Below are positions 24,413 to 33,505 of a stretch of DNA of 64,000 nucleotides, one piece after another. A program made the translations under genes and the position numbers. The DNA comes from Flavobacterium johnsoniae. GTDB taxonomy: Bacteria; Bacteroidota; Bacteroidia; Flavobacteriales; Flavobacteriaceae. The stretch is taken from assembly GCF_030388325.1 (NCBI RefSeq), contig NZ_CP103794.1, forward strand, positions 1,674,001 through 1,738,000, given 5' to 3'. Position 1 is the stretch's first letter; every line of letters starts with the position of its first letter. The notes under the pieces were generated by a model. The model ran no database searches and was not told the origin of the DNA. It worked only from the letters and a program-made list of their open reading frames with translations.

Positions 24413-27085
24413 ATGATTAGATTATTTGCGATTTTTTTGTTTTTAAATTCATTTATTGCATTTGCTCAGGGACATGTATTTACCGGTGTAGTTTCCGATG
24501 ATGCATCAAAACCTCTAGAATCTGCCAATGTCATTGCAAAACCGCTACAGGAAAAAGCAAGTTTAAAATTTGCCATTTCAGACAATAAAGGGCGCTATAA
24601 ATTAGAACTTGAAAAAAATGTAGCATATGAAATTATGGTCTCTTATATTGGCTATATCGAAGAAGTTTTTGTTTTAGAGGCTCAAAGCAACATTTTAAAT
24701 TATGATTTTAAGTTAAGATCTTCAGGAGAAAACCTCAAAGAAATTGTTATCAAACATGAGTTCAAGCCCATAGTCGTAAAAAAAGATACTTTAGTTTTTG
24801 ATGTCAATAGTTTTGCAAATGGCAATGAACGTAAGATGAAAGAAATCTTAGAGAAATTACCAGGTGTTGAGGTCGATAAAAAAGGAATAGTAACAGTACA
24901 AGGTAAGAAAGTAACCAAAATGCTAGTCGAAGGCAAATCTTTTTTTGGAGGAGGTTCTAAACTCGCTGTAGAAAATATTCCCGCTAATGCATTAGATAAA
25001 ATTGAGGTTATAGACCATTTTAATGAAGTTGGCTTTATGAAACAGGTTTCAGATAGTGATGACCTTGCCATGAATGTAAAACTTAAAGAGGATAAAAAGA
25101 AATTTATTTTTGGAGATGTAGAAGTTGGTGCGGAGGTTGGTGCGGGAGACAACGGCTTTTATCTGGCTCATGCGGCTTTGTTTTATTATAGTCCAAAAAC
25201 AAATGTGAGTTTTATAGGCGATGCCAATTCTATTGGTAAAAGCACTTTTACATTTGATGATTTAATGCGGTTTGGAGGCGGAGTAAGCAGTTTTCTTTCA
25301 GGCAGAAAATCTTTGTCTAATTTGTCTTCTTTTTCTAGTGATAATACTGATGTTTTAAAAAATAAATCGCAATTTGGAGCATTTAATTTTAATCATGATT
25401 TTTCAAGTAAGCTTTCTGTTTCAGGCTATGGTATATTTTCTAAAGTTTTAATAGCTTCCAGAATTGAAAACAATATTGAATATTTAAATAATTCCAGCAT
25501 TGCATTTGAAAATAAAGACAGAAATGCAAAAAACACAGCAGTACTAGGAATTGGAAATATAAAACTGGATTATTCGCCATCAAATAAAGAAAAATGGTAT
25601 TACAACGGACAATATCAATCAAGCACAAATGATTTGAAAAGTGTCTTGAACTCAACCACAAATTTAGGAACTTCGATTTTTGAAACTATAAATAAAGCAG
25701 ATAATATTTCGGTAAAGCAGTATGTCGAATGGCATAAAAGTTATAATAATAGCAATACGACAACATTTGTAATTAATCAGGCCTATAATAAAATTACTCC
25801 AATAAATAATTGGTTTACAAATCAGCCTTTTTTACAAGGATTAATACCTTTGGAAAAAGACGATAGCTACACTTTAAACCAAATAAAGAAAACAGAAGCC
25901 AATAGCATTGATATGCTTTTTAAGCATTACTGGATTATTAATAACGCCAATCATCTGTATACAATTGCAGGGAATAATCATGAATATACAGCTTTTCAGA
26001 CTTCTGAAAAACAAATATTAACTGACGGTTCTATTAATGACTTTTCAGATAAAGGTTTTGGCAACAATATTAAATACAAATTAAATGACGCTTATATTGG
26101 TTTAGAATATAAATTCAGAATAGGAAAATGGGTTAATAAGCCCGGTTTGTATTTGCATAGGTATAATTTAAATACGATTCAAAGTAATAATGAACATACC
26201 GTTGCAAAAACACTTTTTCAGCCACAATGGAATAGTGATTATGAGTTTAATAAATCAGAAACTTTGAGTCTTACTTATAAAATGGAAAATAGATTTCCAG
26301 AAGTAAATCAATTAGTAGACAAGTATACTCTAGAGTCTTATAATACTGTTTTTAAAGGAAATGCTTTATTAGAAAACGAAAAATATCATACAGCCAATTT
26401 ACGTTACTCAAAAATGAACTCTTATCGAGGAATTGTTTGGAATGGAATGTTGAATTATTCTAAAAAGACAAAAGTCACTCGCAATGAAGTAGAGTTAGAC
26501 GGTATAAATCAATTTAACACCCCTGTGATGACAGATAATCCTGAAACTAATATTGGTTTTAATGGTTCAGTTTCTAAGCGAATTTATCGATTTAATTTAA
26601 AGTTAAATACGAGATTATCTTGGTTTGAGTATTCGCAAAAATTAAATGATATTACAACAATTAACAAAAGAGATAGTCAGGATTTAGGTTTGATTTTTAA
26701 AACGGCATATAAAAAATGGCCAGACATTAGCGTTGGTTACACTAAAGGCTTTAGTAGTTTTTCAGGTTTAACTAAGTCACATTTTCAAACAGATGCGATT
26801 AGTTCCTCATTCGAAATTACAGCTTTTAAGTTTTGGACTTATAAAATCAATTATGATTATCTAAAAAATACATATAGTAGAAATCAATCTAATTTTTATG
26901 ATATGATAGATACATCAATATTTTATCAGAAAAAAAATAATCCTTTTGGTTTTCAGCTCAGTGTAAATAATCTACTTGATATTAAGAAGAAATACAGTAA
27001 CAGGTTTTCTGATTACATGATTAGCGAACAGTCAACTTATATTTTACCAAGAGCAATTATGTTTACAGTTTCTTATAAGTTATAA
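24413..27085 (+). CDS. Large TonB-dependent-receptor-like outer-membrane protein
   Basis: 890 residues. A signal peptide of about 18 residues is followed by a carboxypeptidase-regulatory-like beta domain (about 20-105: FTGVVSDDASKPLESANV). Next come a plug (VEVDKKGIVTVQGKKVTKMLVEGKSFFGGG...) and a long beta-barrel ending in MFTVSYKL. The plug form resembles the receptor-like proteins found beside GLPGLI proteins. Ligand and direction of transport are unknown. It is separated from the GLPGLI gene by 183 bp, so may have its own promoter. Confidence 0.87.
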   Translation: MIRLFAIFLFLNSFIAFAQGHVFTGVVSDDASKPLESANVIAKPLQEKASLKFAISDNKGRYKLELEKNVAYEIMVSYIGYIEEVFVLEAQSNILNYDFKLRSSGENLKEIVIKHEFKPIVVKKDTLVFDVNSFANGNERKMKEILEKLPGVEVDKKGIVTVQGKKVTKMLVEGKSFFGGGSKLAVENIPANALDKIEVIDHFNEVGFMKQVSDSDDLAMNVKLKEDKKKFIFGDVEVGAEVGAGDNGFYLAHAALFYYSPKTNVSFIGDANSIGKSTFTFDDLMRFGGGVSSFLSGRKSLSNLSSFSSDNTDVLKNKSQFGAFNFNHDFSSKLSVSGYGIFSKVLIASRIENNIEYLNNSSIAFENKDRNAKNTAVLGIGNIKLDYSPSNKEKWYYNGQYQSSTNDLKSVLNSTTNLGTSIFETINKADNISVKQYVEWHKSYNNSNTTTFVINQAYNKITPINNWFTNQPFLQGLIPLEKDDSYTLNQIKKTEANSIDMLFKHYWIINNANHLYTIAGNNHEYTAFQTSEKQILTDGSINDFSDKGFGNNIKYKLNDAYIGLEYKFRIGKWVNKPGLYLHRYNLNTIQSNNEHTVAKTLFQPQWNSDYEFNKSETLSLTYKMENRFPEVNQLVDKYTLESYNTVFKGNALLENEKYHTANLRYSKMNSYRGIVWNGMLNYSKKTKVTRNEVELDGINQFNTPVMTDNPETNIGFNGSVSKRIYRFNLKLNTRLSWFEYSQKLNDITTINKRDSQDLGLIFKTAYKKWPDISVGYTKGFSSFSGLTKSHFQTDAISSSFEITAFKFWTYKINYDYLKNTYSRNQSNFYDMIDTSIFYQKKNNPFGFQLSVNNLLDIKKKYSNRFSDYMISEQSTYILPRAIMFTVSYKL

Positions 27086-27088
27086 TTT

Positions 27089-27505
27089 TTAATTATATAC
27101 GTGAATCACAGTTCCAGATCCTTCAGCGCGATACTGTTTCATCGGATATTCTTTTCCTCCAAGTCCTGTAAATAAATTATACTCCGCTTTATCGCAAGAA
27201 CAAACCGCATAAATGCCACTAATTGTCATAGCCGTACAAGACGTAATTGCTTGATTTGGGCATGCCGCATCAAAAGCGGTGTAAGTTCCTTCTCCAGTTT
27301 TCATTACTATAATTCCTTTTGCTCCATAATTAGGAACATACACAGGATTACTTACATATTTCAAATTATTATATGTCGGGAGATTATTGTCCAAATAAAC
27401 ATTAATAGAATAATTGGGAATGTATGGGTTATTGTTACTTCTATTATTGTCGCTGCAAGAGAACAAAACAGCGGTAAAGGCGATAAAGAACCAGATTTTT
27501 TTCAT
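27089..27505 (-). CDS. Rieske-like lipoprotein lacking the histidine ligands
   Basis: 138 residues, lipoprotein signal with Cys17 (LFSCSD). The C-terminal half follows the Rieske ferredoxin layout: FDAACPN at 78-84 and VCSCDKAEYNLFTG at 101-114. In true Rieske proteins the two motifs are CxH and CxxH. Here Cys82 and Cys102 remain, but the histidines are replaced by Asn84 and Asp105, so a normal 2Fe-2S cluster is not expected. Extra Cys90 and Cys104 could pair in disulphides. It converges on the receptor gene at 27085 with 3 bp between the stops. Confidence 0.75.
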   Translation of the reverse strand: MKKIWFFIAFTAVLFSCSDNNRSNNNPYIPNYSINVYLDNNLPTYNNLKYVSNPVYVPNYGAKGIIVMKTGEGTYTAFDAACPNQAITSCTAMTISGIYAVCSCDKAEYNLFTGLGGKEYPMKQYRAEGSGTVIHVYN

Positions 27506-27662
27506 TATTCGAATAAGAATTAGTTAAAACAAAAATAATTTATTTAGATTTGAAATCTATATGATTAACATATAATTATGTACTATTAAAAATAATAGTA
27601 TATTTGTGGTAAGAAAATCCCGTCGCGATGGGATTTTTTGTATTTATATAAACGATGAAGTT

Positions 27663-28139
27663 ATGAGTAAAGTATCTTATTATACAGCTGAAGGATTAAA
27701 AAAATTAAAAGATGAATTGGAGCATTTAAAAAGTGTAATGCGTCCAAAAGCATCTCAAGATATTGCAGACGCAAGAGATAAAGGAGATTTGTCTGAAAAT
27801 GCAGAATATGATGCAGCAAAAGAAGCACAAGGTTTATTAGAAATGAGAATTGCTAAACTAGAAGAAGTTTATGCAAATGCACGATTAATTGACGAATCTC
27901 AATTGGACGTTTCTAAAGTTTTGGTTTTATCTAATGTGAAAATCAAAAACCAAAGCAACGGAATGGAAATGAAATATACGCTTGTAGCAGAAAGTGAAGC
28001 CGATTTAAAAACAGGAAAAATCTCTGTAACTTCTCCTATCGGGAAAGGTTTACTTGGGAAATCTGTTGGAGAAGTAGCTGAAATTACAGTTCCAAACGGA
28101 GTTTTAAAATTTGAAATTCTAGAAATTTCAAGAGACTAA
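27663..28139 (+). CDS. greA: Transcription elongation factor GreA
   Basis: 158 residues from the ATG at 27663. The frame extends to 27606 but conservation begins at MSKVSYYTAEGLKKLKDEL. It has the N-terminal coiled coil with the acidic tip DARDKGDLSENAEYDAA and the C-terminal FKBP-like domain (ISVTSPIGKGLLGKSVGE). It rescues backtracked RNA polymerase by stimulating transcript cleavage. It is followed after 49 bp by a HIT family gene, as commonly seen in Flavobacteria. Confidence 0.97.
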   Translation: MSKVSYYTAEGLKKLKDELEHLKSVMRPKASQDIADARDKGDLSENAEYDAAKEAQGLLEMRIAKLEEVYANARLIDESQLDVSKVLVLSNVKIKNQSNGMEMKYTLVAESEADLKTGKISVTSPIGKGLLGKSVGEVAEITVPNGVLKFEILEISRD

Positions 28140-28188
28140 GTAATTGCGAGGAACGAAGCAATCACATTATTAAGATTTAAAATCAACT

Positions 28189-28578
28189 ATGGCATCAATA
28201 TTCACTAAAATAGTAAACGGAGAAATTCCAGCTTATAAAATTGCTGAAGACGATAATTATCTAGCTTTTTTAGACGTAAATCCAAATGCTAAAGGACACA
28301 CACTTTGTATTCCGAAACAAGAAATCGATAAGATTTTTGATATGGATGACGAACTGTATTTAGGTTTAATGAAGTTTTCTAAAAAAGTTGCAGCGGCCTT
28401 AGAAAAAACTGTTCCATGCAAAAGAGTCGGAATCGCTGTTGTTGGACTTGAAGTGCCGCACGCACACGTACATTTGATTCCGTTAAACGAAATGGATGAA
28501 ATGCGTTTTATTAATAAAGTTTCTCTTTCTAAAGAAGAATTTGAAGCTTTGGCAAAAGATATTCAATCGAATTTGTAA
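28189..28578 (+). CDS. HIT family (HINT-like) nucleotide hydrolase
   Basis: 129 residues with the histidine triad HAHVHLIP near residue 90 and the N-terminal IFTKIVNGEIPAYKIAED typical of HinT-type proteins. These cleave adenosine phosphoramidates or AMP-lysine. It is co-directional with greA. A bidirectional terminator is shared with the converging kinase gene. Confidence 0.93.
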   Translation: MASIFTKIVNGEIPAYKIAEDDNYLAFLDVNPNAKGHTLCIPKQEIDKIFDMDDELYLGLMKFSKKVAAALEKTVPCKRVGIAVVGLEVPHAHVHLIPLNEMDEMRFINKVSLSKEEFEALAKDIQSNL

Positions 28579-28616
28579 AGACTTCGACTTCGCTCAGTCT
28601 GACAAAATAGATAATA

Positions 28617-28650
28617 AAAAGTGCAGTAAAATTATTACTGCACTTTTTTA
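28617..28650. terminator. Bidirectional terminator between HIT gene and sensor kinase
   Basis: AAAAGTGCAGTAA and TTACTGCACTTTTTT form the stem. The kinase stop codon (28635-28637) lies inside the hairpin. A small hairpin AGACT/AGTCT of a widespread Flavobacterium type precedes it at 28579-28600. Confidence 0.9.
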
Positions 28651-29786
28651 TTTAATGAAATCTGAAAAGTAGTTCCTTTTCCAATTTCAGAATTTAATAC
28701 TTTAATTTTTCCGTTGTGATATTCTTCTACAATTCTTTTGGTTAAAGAAAGTCCGAGTCCCCAACCACGTTTTTTTGTGGTAAAACCAGGTTCAAAAATT
28801 GTTTTAAATTGTTTTTTAGAAATTCCCGTTCCAGAATCTTTAATATTGATTTTTACATGATGCGCATCTTGCTCAATTTGAAGGTCTAAAGTTCCTTTTC
28901 CTTTCATGGCATCAATAGCATTTTTAACCAAATTTTCGATAGTCCAGCTATGCAAAGTCGGATTAATCATGCCGAAAATAGGATTTTCAGGAGCTTTAAA
29001 CGAAAAAGCAACTTGTTTAGAAAATCGAGATTGCAAGTATTCGTATGCATTTTTTGTTTCTTCGACAATATCATAAAGTCCTAAAACAGGTACAGAACCA
29101 ATTTTAGAAAAACGATCAGTAATCGTTTGCAAACGTTCAATATCTTTTTCTATTTCTGTAGAAATAGAAGGATCGATATCTTCTGTTTTTAAAATTTCAA
29201 CCCAACCAATCAGAGAAGACAAAGGCGTTCCGATTTGATGCGCGGTTTCTTTTGCCATTCCTGCCCAAAGTTTATTTTGGGTTGCCATTTTTGTGCTTTT
29301 ATAAAAATTATAAATTAAGGCAATGCATAAAAAAATAATAAGCGCTAAAGCAATCGGATAATATTTTAGTTTATTCAGTAATTCTGAATTTCCATAATAT
29401 AAAGTCTGATATTTTCCAGGCGCATATTCAAAAGTAATAGGCTCATTTTCGTTTTTTAATTTATTCAAAAAAGCAGTTCTTTTTTTCTTATCATTAAGTA
29501 CTTCGTCTGGAACATTTTTAGCACTTACAACTTTGTCATACAGCATTATAATACCTGGAATTGTGGTATTATTGCTAAAAATCTGAAGAGGTAGTTCTAC
29601 ATCAGTGTTTTCATTTGCATTAACAAGCGTAATTTGAGCATTTACAAAAAGCTTCATTTTTAAGCGTTCCTCAATTTTAAATATTTGGAAGAAAGTATAA
29701 GTATTCCAAAGAATTAGAGAAATGATAATAAAGCAAACCGAAATAATAATCCAGCGGGTTGTATTTGTTCTTTCAGAAAAAGACAT
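28635..29786 (-). CDS. Sensor histidine kinase, orphan
   Basis: 383 residues from the ATG at 29784-29786. An in-frame codon at 29825 would add 13 residues and cannot be excluded. Two membrane helices (about 10-30 and 150-172) bracket a periplasmic sensor of about 120 residues. The H-box is AKETAHQIGTPLSSLIGW, followed by N-box ENLVKNAIDAM, G1 DSGTGI and G2 GWGLGLSLTKRI. The HQIGTPLSSL type of kinase is common in Bacteroidota. No response regulator adjoins it. The signal is unknown. Confidence 0.9.
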   Translation of the reverse strand: MSFSERTNTTRWIIISVCFIIISLILWNTYTFFQIFKIEERLKMKLFVNAQITLVNANENTDVELPLQIFSNNTTIPGIIMLYDKVVSAKNVPDEVLNDKKKRTAFLNKLKNENEPITFEYAPGKYQTLYYGNSELLNKLKYYPIALALIIFLCIALIYNFYKSTKMATQNKLWAGMAKETAHQIGTPLSSLIGWVEILKTEDIDPSISTEIEKDIERLQTITDRFSKIGSVPVLGLYDIVEETKNAYEYLQSRFSKQVAFSFKAPENPIFGMINPTLHSWTIENLVKNAIDAMKGKGTLDLQIEQDAHHVKINIKDSGTGISKKQFKTIFEPGFTTKKRGWGLGLSLTKRIVEEYHNGKIKVLNSEIGKGTTFQISLNKKVQ

Positions 29787-29946
29787 ATCAATTATTTTGA
29801 AGTATAAATATAACGAAATATACACATTTTATATTTTGCGTATACCGAAAGATTTTTAGTTTTATCGATAAAAGTATTTCTTCTAATTAAACGATTTCAA
29901 TACTTTTGCAAATACCAAAATGAGGTTTGGTTAAAAAGAAAAATTT

Positions 29947-30822
29947 ATGATTAGCATCAATCCGAAGGAAATACCAACAGTAAAACTACAAGGTTATCTG
30001 CAAAGTGCTGTGGGACCGAGACCAATAGCTTTTGCGAGTACAATAAGTGCAAAAGGAATTCCGAATTTGTCGCCTTTCAGTTTTTTTAATGTGTTTAGTT
30101 CCAACCCGCCAATTTTGGTTTTTTCACCGTCAAGACGTGTTCGAGATAATACCGTAAAGCACACTTTGATTAATGCAGAAGAAACTCGTGAAGTTGTAAT
30201 AAATGTTGTAAATTACGATATAGTTCAACAAACTTCATTGGCAAGCACAGAATATGCAGAAGGCGTAAATGAATTTATAAAAGCTGGTTTAACACAAATT
30301 CCATCAGATATTGTAAAACCATATCGAGTAAAAGAATCTCCGGTACAGTTTGAATGCAAGATAACGCAAATTATTCCGTTAGGAACTGAAGGAGGAGCAG
30401 GAAATTTGATTTTGTGTGAAGTTGTGAAAATTCATATTCATGAATCTATTTTAGATGAAAATGGAGCAATAGATCAGCATAAAATTGATTTGGTTTCAAG
30501 GCTAGGAAAAGATTGGTATTCAAGATCTAATCAAGGACTTTTTGAAGTAGCAAAACCCTTGACAACACTAGGAGTAGGCGTAGATGCGATTCCTGATTTT
30601 GTAAAAGAAAGTGCTGTTTTTGATGGTAATGATTTAGGTAAATTAGGCAATATTGAGGTCTTGCCCACAAAAGAAGAAGTTAGTATATTTGTGAAGGAAA
30701 ATTTTTCTGTGAAAGGAGTTTTAAGTTCTGATGACCAGAAAAAAGTACATTTGGAAGCAAAAAAATATTTGGATAATGGCGATGTAGAATCGGCTTGGAA
30801 AGTGCTTTTAGCAAAAAAATAA
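29947..30822 (+). CDS. Flavin reductase family (FMN-binding split barrel) protein
   Basis: 291 residues. The flavin-reductase-like domain spans about 10-200 (GPRPIAFASTISAKGIPNLSPFSFFN, then NPPILVFSPSRR). The extra C-terminal region of about 80 residues is helical and charged. The fold binds FMN and in relatives reduces flavins or acts as an oxidoreductase. The substrate is not evident. It is followed after 34 bp by the DUF3127 gene. Confidence 0.88.
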   Translation: MISINPKEIPTVKLQGYLQSAVGPRPIAFASTISAKGIPNLSPFSFFNVFSSNPPILVFSPSRRVRDNTVKHTLINAEETREVVINVVNYDIVQQTSLASTEYAEGVNEFIKAGLTQIPSDIVKPYRVKESPVQFECKITQIIPLGTEGGAGNLILCEVVKIHIHESILDENGAIDQHKIDLVSRLGKDWYSRSNQGLFEVAKPLTTLGVGVDAIPDFVKESAVFDGNDLGKLGNIEVLPTKEEVSIFVKENFSVKGVLSSDDQKKVHLEAKKYLDNGDVESAWKVLLAKK

Positions 30823-30856
30823 AGAAGAATAGAAACAATAATTAATATAAACGAAG

Positions 30857-31228
30857 ATGGAAGTTATAGGAAAAGTAAAAGTGGTTAATCCTGAGCAACA
30901 AGTTAGTGCTTCATTCAAAAAAAGAGAATTAGTAGTTACTACAGATGAGCAGTATCCACAGCACATTTTAATCGAATTTACACAAGATAAATGCGATTTA
31001 TTAAGCAGCTATAAACAAGGAGAGGCAGTAAAAGTTTCTATCAATTTAAGAGGAAGAGAGTGGGTTAATCCGCAAGGAGAAACAAGATATTTCAATAGTA
31101 TTCAAGGTTGGAGAATCGAAAGAGTAGGTAACGAAGCGCCAACACAAGCACCGCCAATGCCAGCTGCACAAACTTTTGCTCCTGCAACAAATGTAAGCGA
31201 AGACGAACCAGACGATTTACCGTTCTAA
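30857..31228 (+). CDS. DUF3127 protein with SSB-like acidic tail
   Basis: 123 residues. Residues 1-95 match DUF3127 (MEVIGKVKVVNPEQQVS, KRELVVTTDEQYPQ, VSINLRGREWVNPQGETRYFNSIQGW), which looks like an OB-fold. A Pro/Ala-rich linker leads to the extreme C-terminus EDEPDDLPF. This acidic tail ending in Pro-Phe is the same kind that bacterial single-strand binding protein uses to recruit RecQ, PriA, RecO and others. A nucleic-acid role is therefore suggested, though the family has no assigned function. A terminator-like hairpin follows. Confidence 0.85.
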   Translation: MEVIGKVKVVNPEQQVSASFKKRELVVTTDEQYPQHILIEFTQDKCDLLSSYKQGEAVKVSINLRGREWVNPQGETRYFNSIQGWRIERVGNEAPTQAPPMPAAQTFAPATNVSEDEPDDLPF

Positions 31229-31251
31229 GAATTTAGAAATTGTAATATATT

Positions 31252-31301
31252 AAATTCCAAATTCCAATTCATTCGACTGAATTTGGGATTTGGAATTTTT
31301 T
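31252..31301 (+). terminator. Terminator-like hairpin after the DUF3127 gene
   Basis: Arms of about 20 bases built from AAATTCCAAATT-type words (31252-31271 with 31277-31297) and followed by T6. One mismatch and one bulge are present. Similar words recur between rpsB and tsf (about 45425-45526). Confidence 0.7.
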
Positions 31302-31335
31302 ATTTCAACTTTTCAACATTGATTATTGTAAAAAG

Positions 31336-31980
31336 ATGTATTATTTATTTAATGATTTATTTTTTCCACCAGTTACCGAAGCCGATGAAGAAGGTGTTTT
31401 GGCAATTGGAGGCGATTTAAGTTCAGAACGTTTACAATTGGCTTATAAAAGCGGTATTTTTCCTTGGTTTAATGAAGGAGAACCAATTCTTTGGTGGGCG
31501 CCAGATCCTAGAATGGTATTGTTTTTTGATGAACTGATAATTTCAAAAAGCATGAGAAACATTCTGAATAGAAGAATGTTTAAGGTAACGTATAATAAAA
31601 ATTTTAAAGAAGTAATTTCGAATTGCCAACAAATAAAACGCGATGGGCAAAACGGAACTTGGATTTCTAACGAAATGATCGATGCGTATTGCAAATTAAA
31701 TGAAGAAGGAATTGCAAAATCTGTTGAGGTTTGGCAAGATGAAAAGTTAGTCGGCGGTTTGTACGGAATTGATTTAGGAAAAGGAAATATTTTTTGCGGA
31801 GAAAGCATGTTTTCTAAGGTTTCAAATGCTTCAAAAGTCGCTTTTATTGCTTTAGCATTACATTTGCAAAAAGAAAAGTATAAATTACTGGATTGTCAGG
31901 TTTATAATCCACATTTAGAGAGTCTTGGCTGTCGCGAAATTGATCGTGAAGAGTTTATGTCCATTTTAAAAAGCAAATAA
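31336..31980 (+). CDS. aat: Leucyl/phenylalanyl-tRNA-protein transferase
   Basis: 214 residues. Family signatures include LLAIGGDLSSERLQLAYKSGIFPWF near the N-terminus, WWAPDPRMVL, and the C-terminal QVYNPHLESLGCREI. It attaches Leu or Phe to N-terminal Lys/Arg of proteins, marking them for ClpS/ClpAP degradation (the N-degron route). MOSC protein gene follows after 2 bp. Confidence 0.96.
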   Translation: MYYLFNDLFFPPVTEADEEGVLAIGGDLSSERLQLAYKSGIFPWFNEGEPILWWAPDPRMVLFFDELIISKSMRNILNRRMFKVTYNKNFKEVISNCQQIKRDGQNGTWISNEMIDAYCKLNEEGIAKSVEVWQDEKLVGGLYGIDLGKGNIFCGESMFSKVSNASKVAFIALALHLQKEKYKLLDCQVYNPHLESLGCREIDREEFMSILKSK

Positions 31981-31982
31981 AA

Positions 31983-32777
31983 ATGAGAACAGTTTACAGT
32001 GTAAAAGAAATCTATATTTATCCGATAAAAAGTTTGGCTGGCATTAGCTTAAAAAGTGCCAATGCAGAAGAAATGGGTTTTGAAAATGATCGCCGTTGGA
32101 TGATTATTAATGCTGAAAATGTTCATGTTACACAGAGAGAATATCCAAAAATGAGTCAATTTTATCCTGAAGTTTCAGGAGATAAAATTAAAATTGTTTT
32201 TGAAGGAGAAACTCACGAATTTTTAATCAATGAACATCTTGAAAATGCAATAGATTCGCAAGTTTGGGATGATAAAAGTGAAGTTTTTGAAGTCAATAAA
32301 AATTCATCAAAATGGTTTAGCGATAAATTGGGTTTTGACTGTAAATTGGTAAAAATTATAAAAAACGGTGACAGAAAACATGAAAGTTCTAAATTAAAAG
32401 AAACCTTCAATGTGAGTCTTGCCGATGGATATCCATATTTATTAATTGGAACAGAAAGCCTTGATTTTTTGAATGAAAAATTAGAAGAAAAAATCACTAT
32501 TAAAAGATTTCGTCCGAACATTGTTGTAAGTACTAAAAGTGCTCATGAAGAAGATGATTTTAAGGATTTTAAAATTGGAAAAGTTCAATTTAAAAATATA
32601 AAACCTTGCGGAAGATGTATTATGGTTAATAATGATCCGCAGAAAGGAATTGTAAAAAAAGAACCTCTGAAAACATTAAGTAAATACAGAAATGTTGATA
32701 ATTCAGTTTTATTTGGAACTAATATTGTCAGCTTGAATTCGGGAATTATTAGTGTTGGCGATGAGGTTGTTTTTTAG
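31983..32777 (+). CDS. MOSC domain-containing protein (YcbX/mARC-like)
   Basis: 264 residues. An N-terminal MOSC beta-barrel part (VKEIYIYPIKSLAGISL) is followed by the MOSC core with the conserved Cys in KPCGRCIMVNNDP near residue 215. The family binds the molybdenum cofactor and reduces N-hydroxylated compounds. It is co-directional with aat. Its stop overlaps the stop of the thiF-like gene on the other strand by 4 bp. Confidence 0.9.
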   Translation: MRTVYSVKEIYIYPIKSLAGISLKSANAEEMGFENDRRWMIINAENVHVTQREYPKMSQFYPEVSGDKIKIVFEGETHEFLINEHLENAIDSQVWDDKSEVFEVNKNSSKWFSDKLGFDCKLVKIIKNGDRKHESSKLKETFNVSLADGYPYLLIGTESLDFLNEKLEEKITIKRFRPNIVVSTKSAHEEDDFKDFKIGKVQFKNIKPCGRCIMVNNDPQKGIVKKEPLKTLSKYRNVDNSVLFGTNIVSLNSGIISVGDEVVF

Positions 32778-33484
32778 AAATTCAACTTTGTAAAGCTCCA
32801 ATTTAGTGTATTAAAAAGTATTAATTCATTTTTTAAAGTAGGTAATTCTAGAATCAATTTTAAAGTTTCATGCGCCATCATATTTCCGATAATTCCGGGT
32901 AAAGTTCCCAAAACACCATTCAAATTACAATTCGGAACCTCTTTTGGATTTGGAATTTCTGGAAATAAATCGCGAAGATTTTTACTTCCATTATGATTGA
33001 AAACGGCAATTTGCCCTTCAAATCTTAAAATACTTCCATAGACTAAAGTCTTTTTCAGTTTAACGCAAGTATCGTTTACCAAATAACGAGTGGAAAAATT
33101 ATCAGATCCATCAACAACAATATCAAATTGTTCTATAATTTTTGATGCATTTTCTGCCGTTAATTTTTCATTAATTGCAACAGCTTCAATCAATGGATTT
33201 AGTTTTGAAACTACTTTTTGTGCCACAATTGCTTTTTGCTGACCAATTTCATTTTCAGTATATAAAATCTGTCGATGAAGATTGTGAATCTCAATCGAAT
33301 CAAAATCCATAATTCCGATAAAACCAACTCCAGCTGTTGCAATATATTGTAAAATCGGACAGCCTAAACCGCCAGCGCCAATTACTAAAACTTTTGCTTT
33401 TTTTAGTTTTTCCTGACCTTGATCGCCAATTTCAGGAAGAATGGTTTGTCTGTTGTAACGTAGAAATTCTTGTATAATGCTCAT
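32774..33484 (-). CDS. thiF: ThiF/MoeB/HesA family adenylyltransferase, last gene of thiamine operon
   Basis: 236 residues. The nucleotide-binding GAGGLGCPILQYIATAGVG and the RQILYTENEIGQQKA motif are intact, and the DGSDNFSTRYL and VLGTLPGIIG segments are present. The zinc-binding cysteine pairs usual in this family are missing: NLRDLFP replaces CxxCLFP and the C-terminus has no CxxC. It would adenylate the C-terminal Gly-Gly of ThiS. Its position at the end of the thi operon favours ThiF over MoeB. The gap to thiH holds an inverted repeat. Confidence 0.88.
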   Translation of the reverse strand: MSIIQEFLRYNRQTILPEIGDQGQEKLKKAKVLVIGAGGLGCPILQYIATAGVGFIGIMDFDSIEIHNLHRQILYTENEIGQQKAIVAQKVVSKLNPLIEAVAINEKLTAENASKIIEQFDIVVDGSDNFSTRYLVNDTCVKLKKTLVYGSILRFEGQIAVFNHNGSKNLRDLFPEIPNPKEVPNCNLNGVLGTLPGIIGNMMAHETLKLILELPTLKNELILFNTLNWSFTKLNF

Positions 33485-33505
33485 TTTATTTTAGTCTTAA
33501 AGTTT

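Noticed and set aside
24700..25152. 150-codon frame antisense to the large TonB-type receptor
   Set aside because: Ser/Thr/Phe-rich composition mirrors the codon pattern of the sense gene, with no ribosome site or domain.
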